Origin: Brachynemurus nebulosus
Lineage: Eukaryota; Arthropoda; Insecta; Neuroptera; Myrmeleontidae
Assembly: GCA_035578155.1 (NCBI GenBank)
Contig: JAPWDM010000022.1
Location: 4,155,076 to 4,219,075 of the forward strand
DNA length: 64,000 nt
Reading direction: 5' to 3'
The translations under genes were made by a program, and so were the position numbers. Positions 35,243 to 45,803 of this stretch are shown piece after piece. The notes beneath the pieces were generated by a model. The model was not told the DNA's origin, made no database searches, and was given only the letters and a program-made list of their open reading frames with translations. Each line of letters opens with the position of its first letter. The stretch's first letter is position 1.

Positions 35243-36172
35243 GAAGGTAGGGTAGCGTGGCCACCCTAAGGTTTGAATTGATATATTTTCTAAACGGTTT
35301 TAATTAATTACTATTTCTTAACATAATACAATTGCATATTTAATAAAGTTTTTATTTTATAACATACTGGTTACACGTTCACAGTAATAAAAAAATTATC
35401 AATTATTTCGTAAGTGACAAAATGACCACATTACCCATCTTGGGTAGGTAAAGTGCCCTAGTATTATTAATATTAAAAGTTCACATAAATAAAATTGACT
35501 TTTTAATTTTTAGATGAAATTACAATTTTTAATCAAAAATATTACAATTGGCTACTAATTAGTAGTCATAAAAACAATTTTTAATTATCCAAAGTGCTCA
35601 GATGGTAACTATTCACTTTTTAGACAAAACTCACAGGTAAACTCTTCCTCATTGCAACCAGAGCAGACTTCGTGGTCACATCTTTTGCATATCGTACATC
35701 GTATTCAGCCATCTTCTGCTTTTGATTCCGGTCATAATTCTGGTACCACCACTGGATCCACTGGGCCACTTTACCTTTATACATAGTGGACCATATTACC
35801 AAAAACTAAGTACAATGGAAAAACAGAAATAAGTCCCGTCCCCACATATGATTCGTAATTGTTTATTATAAAATTAATTACTTCAGAACTACAATAGACA
35901 CAGGAGATATTCACAGAAACCAAGTATTTATAATATAATATATTTTATACAATATTTGTAAGTTGTTACCTTAGATCAAAGGGCACAAGAAACACTTTTT
36001 CTAAAATAAAATTTTCAAAGTAACACCTAACGAGTTGATATGCACCCTGACACTATATAAACTGTCAATCTATCATTTAAACTAAATAACAAGAGATGAC
36101 AGCTTTTAGTTCATTTGCAAACTATTGGTGACCACTTTACCTGCCTGGGCCACTATGGCGAGCCTTCCCCTA
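35243..36172. mobile_element. TA-flanked word-repeat element with pogo-like tail
   Basis: The element is about 35245-36170, with ends GAGGAAGGTAGGGTAGCGTG and (inverse) GGGGAAGGCTCGCCATAGTG, and TA on both sides. The word GGTAAAGTGGCC recurs in both orientations (near 35426, 35440, 35766, 35785, 36130). It carries a short Cys-rich coding remnant on the minus strand at 35609-35704. The TA flanks and the Cys-rich tail both fit a pogo-type (Tc1/mariner) parent. Confidence 0.68.
35609..35704 (-). pseudogene. Cys-rich C-terminal remnant, pogo-like transposase
   Basis: The minus-strand frame ending in TAG at 35609 reads IRCTICKRCDHEVCSGCNEE and then EFTCEFCLKSE. That gives a C-x2-C-x2-C-x-H-x2-C-x2-C-x8-C-x2-C pattern. 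Insect pogo/jerky-type transposases often end in a short Cys/His finger of this sort placed right before the stop. An upstream stretch in another frame (35705-35802) begins VAQWIQWWYQ, resembling the WIQC lead-in of such fingers, so a frameshift probably separates them. The rest of the transposase is absent. Confidence 0.42.
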
Positions 36173-36174
36173 CT

Positions 36175-37378
36175 GAAGTATTGCTCTTAAATTCTCTGAA
36201 AGACTTTGTTTTTGCTCAGTCAAGTATTGAGATTCAGTAGATGTAACTCTGAATTCGGTCGTCGGAAATAGAAAAATTGGCAAGCCTCACGTCATACCAT
36301 TTTTGTCCCAATTTTTTTTTTTAAATTATGCGCGAATCCTGAACTGTTTGAATCGTCCCTCTTTCTAATAAGTGAAAGAAAGCGATAGATTAATTTGTTC
36401 AGGTAATGGATTCAGTTAAACTTATTCTTACTTAATATCTGCGCTCAAGTGCCGACATACAATTCATACAGTTCACCACCTGTGTAATTTTGCAAGGATA
36501 CTAAGGATGAGTCTTTCAGAGAATAGGCGTTTACCGCTTTGAGTATCTAGGAGCGTTACGTTGCTCTCTTACTGTTTATTTCTCAAAACAATTTTAAGTA
36601 TTAAAGGACTCGTGTTTTCTTTGCCCAAAATTATGAGAAATCTCCGGAAAGTCGATTAACAGTGAGAGTTAATTAACTCGTATTGACAAAAAGTGGCTAC
36701 AGATTGTAAAATCGTAGAAGTATAAAATGTTATATATAACTTTACACAATATTACACGCTATATAAAAACATCTAGGAAAACTTATTTTAATTTTTCCTT
36801 TAGATTATCCCAATTTTATTTTGTTCATAGGTGGCAACCTTGACTGTAGTAGAGTTTTCGTCATTGGAGTGTACAAATTATATATTATGCATGTATACGT
36901 GTATGAAAAATATAAAATTTCCTCTCTACACCAAAATATAATATTAATATTTAATGCGCTAAAAATTTCATTTATAACAAAAAAAGCGTAACATAGAATG
37001 TTTAAAATATTTGATCGTTTATAACAATTTCATGTCAGCTACGGCAAACAGGATTTTTCTATAGAATTTGATTTTATACAGAGAATTTAATTGTTATTTA
37101 TTTATCATACATACATTGTTGTGTCAAAATTTGATAAACTTATTCTTATTAGTTAGTGATGAACGATCCATCAGTACACACAGAATTTCTTTCTCGTGCG
37201 CCTATTACTACTGCTTTGTTAGTTCAAAATTTATTCCGGAAAATCATTATTTTTGTATTAGTGCTTTAGAAAATTAAAGGTCCAGAATAGATTATATTCG
37301 CGGACGGAGCAATGTCCATTTAATTATAGGATAGCCTTAATTTTTTTATTATTTTTTTTACTATCACTATATACCTAA
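36175..37378. other. AT-rich DNA, no gene seen
   Basis: No supported gene or bounded repeat. Confidence 0.35.
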
Positions 37379-39285
37379 CTAGCTGTCACCCGCGGTTTCG
37401 CAACCGTGAATTTCGTAATTTAGTAAAGGTAATTCTTTTTAGGCAGTTTGTTAAAATATTTTGCCCCTATTTTCTTATCATAAGCTGAAATGATAGGCTT
37501 TATTTATTGGTAAGCTCACTCATCAATCTTCTTTATTTTTAATTTTTCCCTTTGGCTAGTTATCCAGGAACAACTGAAAATTTTAAAAAACTAATTGGTC
37601 ATTTCTTCAAGCATATAACATAGATTAAAAATCTAAAGTAAGCCTATTAAGAAGGTGTCAATGAATTTGGTATAGAAGTAAAAAAAGTATGTTGATTTAA
37701 AATACTCAAATATTACATATTTTAAAATACCCAATATTCTGTAGGCTTTACTCTAAACAAGTATCCTCCCTATTCATATCGGAAAATTTCAATCCCAACA
37801 TCCCCTATAAGTCTGATTGCATTATATTTGAACATTTCCTAAAGTAACTGACTCATTGTTGGAGATGCTAGTAGGCCTTGAAAATCTAAAGTTTGACCTC
37901 TCCCCCATTTTTTTTACGTTTATTCCCTATTTTACTCTTTACAGGGTTAATTTTCAAAAGGTGATGAATTATCTATTCATTAATTTATTTTTGACCTCCT
38001 TTGACCATGCCCTCCAGTTTCATGCGTGAAAAATTATCTTAAGTGTGAGTAAAGCTACTTTAAATCAATTATTCCGGAATAAATCGGACAAATTTAGTTC
38101 CAAATCAGTTCTTTAAAGTGCTTCGCTTCGCTTGCCAAACAGTTGAAAAATCTATAAAAGGTAAATTACATGTAATGCTTCGCTCCGCTCGCCAAACGAC
38201 TCGGAGGTAAGCATTAATAAATCTAATTTTTACACTCTGAGATCTTTCCATGGATTCGCATATTGATGGTTTTAAAATTAATTCAATTTTAGATCCTTTT
38301 CGGGATCCCAGAACCCTGGTGGATTTTTCAAAATTATGTTCAGTTCCTCCATAATTAAACTTTACTACTATTCTTTTCTAAAGTGAAATTTTAGTAAAAA
38401 AGTTTTGAATTTTTAAAATTTTTAAAATTTTTAAATATTATTTTTATCGCAACTTAGGTAATCTTTTGTTTTTTTTCTCTTTTATTCCCGTTCATTGTTA
38501 AAGAAGTATTTTTGATATATCAACTTTTGTCTTGAATATATCACCCCATAAAGAATATTGTGATAATTTTGACTAAAAATGTCGATGTTGAGATGGTGAA
38601 GTGTCTAAGGAATATAATAAGGAATAAGTTTCACTGAAATCTGTCCCATGGTTTTTGTGTCAGCCGTGCTCATGGTAAACCTAACTGATCATTTTATTAT
38701 AAAAATTCTGTGTAACTTCCAAAATATCAGTTTTAGGTATAAGAATATCTTATAGTAATAGATAGACTTTACATTTTTCTACAGAAATATAATAAAAAAT
38801 ATAGGTGATTCATTTAAAAAAAGAAAGCTTTGCATAATAAACAAAAAATATTTTAAAAAAATGCTTTATGTGACCACCCTGTATCAAGTCAAAAAGCTGA
38901 AATGTCACTGTCACATAGACTATTAGTAACAATTTCCAGCGAATTGAAATTTGCTCTCAAAATCACTTTAAATAACAAATTTGATGTCAACTTCCAGTAT
39001 AACCGGAAATGGCACCAAGTTAAAAATATTTTAATTAAAATCTTTATAATTGAAACCTTCTACAACCAAATTTTCAAAAATCTACTTTATTTAGAAGACC
39101 ATAAACTTTTAATGAAGGTTCTATTTGAATCATCCTGTATATAACCATTTGGGAGATCACATTAAAATGTGGCTAAGATTGATTGGGCGGTTAATATCTA
39201 TATTCCCTGTAAATTTCAACTCAATAACTTTAATAGTTTTTGAGTTAAATCGGTTCGTACAAACAGACACAAAAAAAATTTTTTT
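37379..39285. repeat. mosaic of dispersed repeat fragments
   Basis: It begins CTAGCTGTCACCCGCGGTTT, a head phrase I recognise from abundant insect interspersed repeats, and near 39214-39275 has the tail-like phrase AAATTTCAACTCAATAAC then AAATCGGTTCGTACAAACAG. In between are two copies of a CTTCGCT(T/C)CGCT(T/C)GCCAAAC word (about 38122 and 38184) and two inverted repeat-end words (CACCCTGTAT near 38876 and CATCCTGTATAT near 39134). Boundaries and copy number are uncertain. Confidence 0.35.
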
Positions 39286-39527
39286 AAGGTATACTTGGGA
39301 TATATGTCGAATTTGCTAACTGAAAAACATACTTAAAAATTCGAAAATCACAGACAGACCCTTCTATTTTATTTAAAGGTATTGATTGTTTGTATAGGAA
39401 TGGGTAGTAAGTACTAAATTTTCTTTCAACTAGATAAAGACCTGTGGTTGCATAATTAAATTTAGAAGGAATAGGATATTAGGAGTTTAAGTCATCAAAA
39501 TGAAAAACAAATATTTGTTTTAATTTT

Positions 39528-39569
39528 CTGCTACCGGTTTCGGGGAAATTAATCCCATCTTCATGGCAG
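39528..39569 (-). ncRNA. hammerhead-like motif, element B left arm
   Basis: Inverse copy of the motif at 41108-41149. It has one difference in helix II (GGGATTAATTTCCCC on the minus strand). Confidence 0.35.
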
Positions 39570-39670
39570 ATGCTTTATTATAGAAGTAAACAAAAACAAA
39601 AACATTAGAAATGTCAAAAATTTTTTTACAAAAATGTCAAAAATTTTATAATATAAAACAGTATTTTACA

Positions 39671-40507
39671 ATATAAGTTCGGTAAGTTGCTTTTACTGAT
39701 CGAGAAAATGTTGCGAAAACGAGACCCGCAGGGTCGAGTTTTTGCAATTTTCGAGATCAGTAAATGCACTTAACGCATCGTGTATTGTATAATATTTTTT
39801 GCACGATCGGTTTAAAATAATTAAAGAATAAAAAAATGTTAAATAAAAAATAAAATTCGGATAATATAGGTGAAATTTATATTTCTATGTTATGACATAG
39901 AATGCCATGAATAAATATTATAAATCTTCATAACAACTAATACGAATCTTTGTAGTGACAATTGACAACTATATTTGTAAATAAAAAATTAAGTGCCAAT
40001 ATTTCCACTGGCATGAATATTTTTTTTGAATTTTCTATTAAAAAAATTGAGGAAAATAGCTTATTAAACTATAATATTAGTGAGAATAATGAAATTAATG
40101 AAGCATTTTATTTTTGGCTGCAAATTTATTCTCGTAAAATGAAAAGAAGATTATGAAAACTACAGAAAATTTTAATGATTGAACAACCTTTTGAAATGTC
40201 TATAAAATAAGAAGATTAATGCCAACAATAATAATAATAATGTGCAAACTAGTGAAAATTTTCATATTAATCGATTTATTTTCCTGAATGTTCAAATTGT
40301 ACTTTTAATTTCAATATAACTAAATAAATACAATCATTTTTGAGCTAGTTTCACTTACCACACTCCTATTCACTTACCACGCATCTATTTCACTTACCGC
40401 ACTGTTATTTTTTGGTTTCCATGGATATAAACAAACGTTCGGGAAACGTAACTTACCAGCATTGTCAACAGCATCGGTAAATGCATGAAAATACACGATC
40501 GTGCAAA
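39671..40507. mobile_element. ~840-bp insert in the left arm of element B
   Basis: It is absent from the complementary arm, so it was inserted after the palindrome formed. It is bounded by TA-like flanks (AATATA before, GATATT after). The word CACTTACC(A/G)C recurs: three tandem 19-20 base copies at 40348-40405, with related GGTAAGT/GGTAAAT words near both ends (39681, 40473). CACGATCG occurs near 39804 and 40491. An imperfect hairpin with GAGACCCGCAGGGTCGAG at its tip lies at 39694-39768. A 64-codon open frame (39962-40156) has no recognised domain. Confidence 0.6.
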
Positions 40508-41107
40508 AGATATTGAAAAAACATGCAGTACTTACATAAAAAATTTTTTTGTTGTGTTAAGTTGTTAGTATTTACATTATTAAAAATAATAACTGTGTCA
40601 AAATATAAAAATTGAAAAATTCGGTTATTTAAAAAGTTTTATCAAAAAGAAAACAATAAATTTTTTTTAAAAATAGTAGTAATAATAGATGTAGTGTCCA
40701 TGGTAAGAAACTGAACATGCGATTTTAAAATGACCCTTTTTATATGTTATTGAAGTTGTTGAGGGGAAAATTTCAATAACATATAAAAAGGGTCATTTTA
40801 AAATCGCATGTTCAGTTTCTTACCATGGACACTACATCTATTATTACTACTATTTTTAAAAAAATTTTATTGTTTTCTTTTTGATAAAACTTTTTAAATA
40901 ACCTAATTTTTCAATTTTTATATTTTGACACAGTTATTATTTTTAATAATGTAAATACTAACAACTTAACACAACAAAAAAAATTTTTTATGTAAGTACT
41001 GCATGTTTTTTCAATATTTTTTATATTTTAAAATTTTTGACATTTTTGTAAAAAAATTTTTGACATTTCTAATGTTTTTGTTTTTGTTTACTTCTATAAT
41101 AAAGCAT

Positions 41108-41149
41108 CTGCCATGAAGATGGGGTTAATTTCCCCGAAACCGGTAGCAG
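41108..41149 (+). ncRNA. hammerhead-like motif, element B right arm
   Basis: In order: CTGC (helix I), CATGAAGA (CUGANGA with one inserted A), an extra T, GGGG...CCCC (helix II), GAAA, CCGG (palindromic helix III), TA (UH site) and GCAG (pairs with CTGC). The helices are well formed, but the core insertion predicts weak or no activity. Confidence 0.4.
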
Positions 41150-41275
41150 AAAATTAAAACAAATATTTGTTTTTCATTTTGATGACTTAAACCCCTAATA
41201 TCCTATTCCTTCATTAAATAATTAGTCATCTAATTTTATTCCTTAAATTTAGAAGGTTCCTTAACCGATTCAGCG

Positions 41276-41301
41276 CCATTGGCATGTTACCATGCCAATG
41301 G
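41276..41301. repeat. perfect 11-bp stem hairpin
   Basis: CCATTGGCATG, then TTAC, then CATGCCAATGG forms a perfect stem with a 4-base loop. It lies just outside foldback B. No gene is adjacent. Confidence 0.6.
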
Positions 41302-43219
41302 AAACAAGAGAAATATATCTCATAATAAAAGACAACTACAAAAAAATTTTGACATTTTTATTTAAGCATCAACCGAATTGTTTAGATTGAAAAATATTGT
41401 TTTTCAGTTCCATAATAAAACTAAATTAGTAGTATACTAAAAATCCACACTAGGGTTATTTTCGAATATAAATTTTTTTCCAGTAAACGTTAAATAGAAG
41501 CTAAATTGATACCTTTCTATTTGCCCAACATGCTTTAAAACAAAATAATAATAATGAAAAACAATATTGCGAATAATTTAACATTTAGATATTTAGAACA
41601 ATATGTAAAAGTTGCTTATGATTTATTGAATGTCTTAACATAACTGGATTTATAGTGTACTAAGATGTGAGTTCGTATTCTTATTGACAAAAAATTTTTC
41701 CAGGCTGGTTTAACCTTAAACACAGGTATAAAAAAAAATACTTACATTACACACACATAGATCCGTATAGACAATGACTATACGTCAAAATGTATAGCCA
41801 TTTTTCTAGTATTTGATTAATATTATTAAAGTGAAAAAATATTTCGGGTTGACCTAAAACTTTATTATTAAAAAATTGTAACTTAGGCGAAATTTTGTTC
41901 CAACGACAGCAATAGCGTATCTATATCGTATCTATATTAGATCTAATAGCGTATCTATCTATATCAATTACATTCTATCTGACTTACAAATTTAGATCAA
42001 ATAGAAAATTATTTTTAATATTCTGAAAAATTTTTTCTTGTTATGTACAGCAATAAAAAATAAGTAAATAATTGAACAATGTTTTAAAACATCCGATAAA
42101 ATCAGGAAAAAATAGAAATTTTTAATTAAAACTTTTACCAGTTTGCAATGCACATGTAGCAAAATTCAGCAATTGTTATCACACACATGTAACGAATATA
42201 TTCGCCGATAAACCACTGGAGAATTGAGTGAACAAAAAATGCTCTCTAAATGTAAAAATTCATTAACGTTTTAACCACTGACATACTACACAGCAAAAAA
42301 TGCGGTGCCGTTGTTTGAATAAGGTAAAATGTAAAAAATAATAAAAAACCGAGTAAAAGAAAAAATGAGGTCAACAGCAAATAGTAAAATTTACTACTCC
42401 AACAAATAGTTATCAAATATTTGAGTGTTTTGCCCCGAAATTATTGAAAAAACAATTGTAAATATTTTTTCAAGTGGGGATTACCTGTTTACATTTAAAA
42501 ACAATCAATATAGAATGCATATTTTTTAAAAGTGTGTTGAGTTCCATGTAAAGTGATTTAACATTAAATAATAGATTTTAGAGGTAACTGAAAACTAGCA
42601 GAACGATAAATTTCTTATATAATAATGATCTCAGCGGATTCCTATATAATATTAATGATCAGTCATTGAACACATTCCAAATAAATATCATTAGCGTTGT
42701 GGCGTGAAGTTTGCGTGTTACAAGGCTAAATGTGTTTGTTATCAATACCTACTTAATTTCTTGTAAATTTAATGATATTTCATTTATCCTGTGCCAGTCC
42801 CGAGATTAAAATCTCAATGGCTCCTCTTATGTTAAAACCCATAAAGCCGATTAGGTTGCAAGCTGATCGACAGAAATATACATAAATATATACACGCAAC
42901 CAAAAAACATAAGACGTAACGCTGAGGCAGTTGGGCAAAAATGGGAATCTATAATGTAAGAAGATAACTGATTTGTTTTAAAGGTTAAATTTCTAAAGGT
43001 ATATTTCTACAAAAATTTGAAGTATAACTTGATTTGATAAGACATAAAAATATTTCCCATCCTTGGAAAAACAGTTACGCAAGGGTAAGATTATAAATTG
43101 TTGTAGACACAAACTTAAATTTTTTAAATTATTAAGAATATTATGATACTAGTAACACATTTTTTTTTTTTAAATTTACACATACGATATTATATACATC
43201 ACGATGTAATGACGTAACT
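41302..43219. other. AT-rich DNA, no gene seen
   Basis: No supported gene or bounded repeat in 1.9 kb. Confidence 0.4.
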
Positions 43220-43851
43220 GTAAAGGACAATGTGCAAAACTCTATGGGAAGCTGCGCCCTAGCGCCCAAGGTTAAGACCAGTGTCAATCGATAGCCCTGG
43301 TCAAGTAGTCCAACTTTGTCAATGGGCACGTTCATGGAGAACCTGGCCTTTAAAAGTTATAGGGCGTCAAATGTACAAAAAGTCGGCACCTGACCATAGC
43401 CGAACGGGATACTCTGTATTGGTACAAATTGGTTATGAAACATATCGTGGGCCGGCCTATCACTGTGTAAAACCACTTTCCTGGCAAGTGGCCTAACCTC
43501 GTTTTTTCACGTGGCCTATGGCAGAAGACGTATCGAGCGGCTTCAAACCTGTACATTGGGAGTATCCGAAGAGAAGCTTGGGAGTCTTACCGGTTGTGAT
43601 TTCTGGCAGCCCCATGGTAAATTGCCGAAATAAGGTAGTCCGAAATGCACCCTCCCGAAGGGAACTCTAATGCCCGCTGCAGGTCAACACACATCGTTTC
43701 CTTAAGAAATGGCCACATGGAGTATGCAAAACCCACTGCACATCAGAACTTTTTAAGATGAGTATATTTGTGACCTACTAGGAAGGGGCTTTCAGAAAAT
43801 ACATATCTCACCAGTGGGTACTGGGGGGCAATTTTGCGCATTGTCCTTTAC
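43220..43851. mobile_element. GC-richer inverted-repeat element
   Basis: The ends GTAAAGGACAATGTGCAAAA and the inverse TTTTGCGCATTGTCCTTTAC define a 632-bp unit close to half G+C, in sharp contrast to its flanks. No long frame: open frames on both strands overlap each other and have no family features. No target duplication was certain. It could be a non-autonomous DNA transposon that arrived from a different sequence background. Confidence 0.6.
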
Positions 43852-45040
43852 GGAAAATGGATTATGTGTCATGATTTTTCCTTACGGAAAGATAACTGAA
43901 ACATTGCTCTATTAGTTATATTCTAATATAAATTTTTTTATAACGTGAACTGTCTAAACTGGATATCTTTTAGTTGCCTTCAACAAAGAGCCATACTGCT
44001 AGTGTTAAAAGTTTGGCTAAAATCATGGAATACATTAAAAATATTGAATAGCTCTTGACCTAACAAAATTCCATGTGTATCCAATGAATATCCAGAAATC
44101 TTCTATCACCGTAGCTCGTTTAATTCACGGAAGCGGTGACGCATATGTTTAGTTCGTTTACTATTTTTAGAATAATATAATTACCGTATTTCCTTCTCTG
44201 TTTTGCCAATTTTTCTATTGCTCAAAATAAAGAACAAAAATCAATAAAAATGTTCAAAATAAAAAATAAAAAAATAAATAATAAATAAAAAATAAAAAAA
44301 TATATAAATAATAAATAAATAAATAAAGAGGCAGCATTATTGCAAGAAAAAACACTTTTCCTTCCTTAAATTGGAACAAAAAAATCATAAAATACATATT
44401 TTATTTTTTTAAATTCATGAACATACACCTCATATAACTGATATAAATTTGTAACACATTAAAATGGATTGTAAATTATAACTAACAATATTATTACGCG
44501 TTTCTATTTTATGATTTTTTAATTGCTTTATGTTACATTTATTAATTTTTTTGCAGGGTACCGTACAAATTTAATTAACAAATTTATTTGCTTATTTATC
44601 AATTAAAACACCGTTTTATTCCATTTTTGGTTTTATTTATGTTTTTTTTAATTTTTTTGTGATTGTTTTGAACATCCCTTCATTCATTTGTTTTAGAAAA
44701 TAAGTAATGCGATACATTGATAAGTATAGAATCAAACTAAAGAAAAAGTAAATATTAAAAAAGAAACTGACCATACTTAAATTGTAACAGGTACAGTCTA
44801 TCGACCGATATTATTCGTTTTTAAACGTACAAGGGCCACAGTTATTCATCATTCAATTACAAATTTTCCAAAGTAATGGAGATCAAAACATCAGCTTCAG
44901 AAGTGTCAGTATCAAGTCAGATTTCTAATATTTGCTACTGTGAATGACCGATATTAGTGAATATTAAGGTGCACCGGTGTATGTCTAAAATCACCAATTT
45001 CGATGGTGTAAGTTCGAAATTTTTTAATCAATCTTTCTGA
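43852..45040. other. AT-rich DNA, no gene seen
   Basis: It includes an A/T simple-repeat tract (AAATAAATAAATAA words) at about 44225-44330. No gene was supported. Confidence 0.4.
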
Positions 45041-45300
45041 GTCGAACATGTATACCGGGTGTTGTTGGATACAGCGATTTGAAAATTAGATGAATATTAA
45101 AACATGTCATTGTTTGTCCGAAAAGAAATTAATTTGTAACGAAAACATTATTTGAAGATAATTCACTATTAAAACATTTAACCGGGAAATTTAAATTACA
45201 GTTACTTTGTCTAAATACACTGGTTAACATATTAGGTGTACAACTAAATTCTACCCGTTTTCAAGAGATGGCGCTGTGTATTTTAATAACAATTTTTTAT
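45041..45300. repeat. fragments of mariner-like repeat ends
   Basis: ATACCGGGTGTTGTTGGATA at about 45052 and ATTAGGTGTACAACTAAATT at about 45231 look like termini of insect mariner-type elements. Neither has a visible partner end, so they are fragments at best. Confidence 0.25.
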
Positions 45301-45395
45301 ATAAAAATAATAGGGTTTTCTAAGTCATTAATACCTACCCACAATTTCACTCATAATGAAAATAAATCATTGGTTATCTATACCTATTATGACAC

Positions 45396-45593
45396 CAGGG
45401 CCGGCGAGAAAAATAACGGGTCTTCGGGCGCAATAAAAAAATTTTCAAACATTTTTCTCCAAAAATACAATTGACGAGCAAGAAAAAAGTTCTTCTCACT
45501 TTCTTTGGGCCCTTAATCAAGGCTGCGGGTCCCCTTTTTAAACTCGGGCCCCCGGGCAACTGTCCTACCTGCTTTAGCCTCTCGCCGCTCCTG
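45396..45593. mobile_element. short hAT-like MITE
   Basis: CAGGGCCGGCGAGA on the left is inverted as TCTCGCCGCTCCTG on the right, with GC-rich words GGGCCC inside. The CAG...CTG termini are typical of hAT. The 8-bp flanks do not match clearly, so the duplication has decayed. Confidence 0.5.
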
Positions 45594-45803
45594 TGCACTC
45601 ACTGGTTTATGACCGAAATCGTCATGCAGAGAATAAACTGAGATGCACTGCGCTTTGAGCATTTACTTTATTAGTAACATATTCAGTTTATAGGTTAAAG
45701 TAATTTTAATATAAATTAATATAATCGATTTGAGTATTTGTTTGAAAGTACATTCAATACACAGTCAGTTGTGCATGTTAGGTGTGTAGGTATGCGCGTA
45801 GTC

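Larger units (their letters stand above)
39463..41215. mobile_element. foldback element B, giant palindrome with hammerhead-like motifs
   Basis: The outer arms 39463-39655 and about 41025-41215 are inverse copies (AGGAATAGGATATTAGGAGT and its inverse with one change). The inner arms 40510-40757 and 40770-41020 are also nearly perfect inverse copies, meeting at a 15-20 base loop (GTTGTTGAGGGG). The two pairs are one continuous palindrome whose left arm alone is interrupted by an insert at about 39671-40507. Each outer arm holds a hammerhead-like motif. Confidence 0.85.

Noticed and set aside
43281..43556. Overlapping frames of about 70 codons on both strands
   Set aside because: The segment is GC-richer, so stops are rarer. 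The frames overlap each other and lie within an inverted-repeat element without protein similarity I can recognise.
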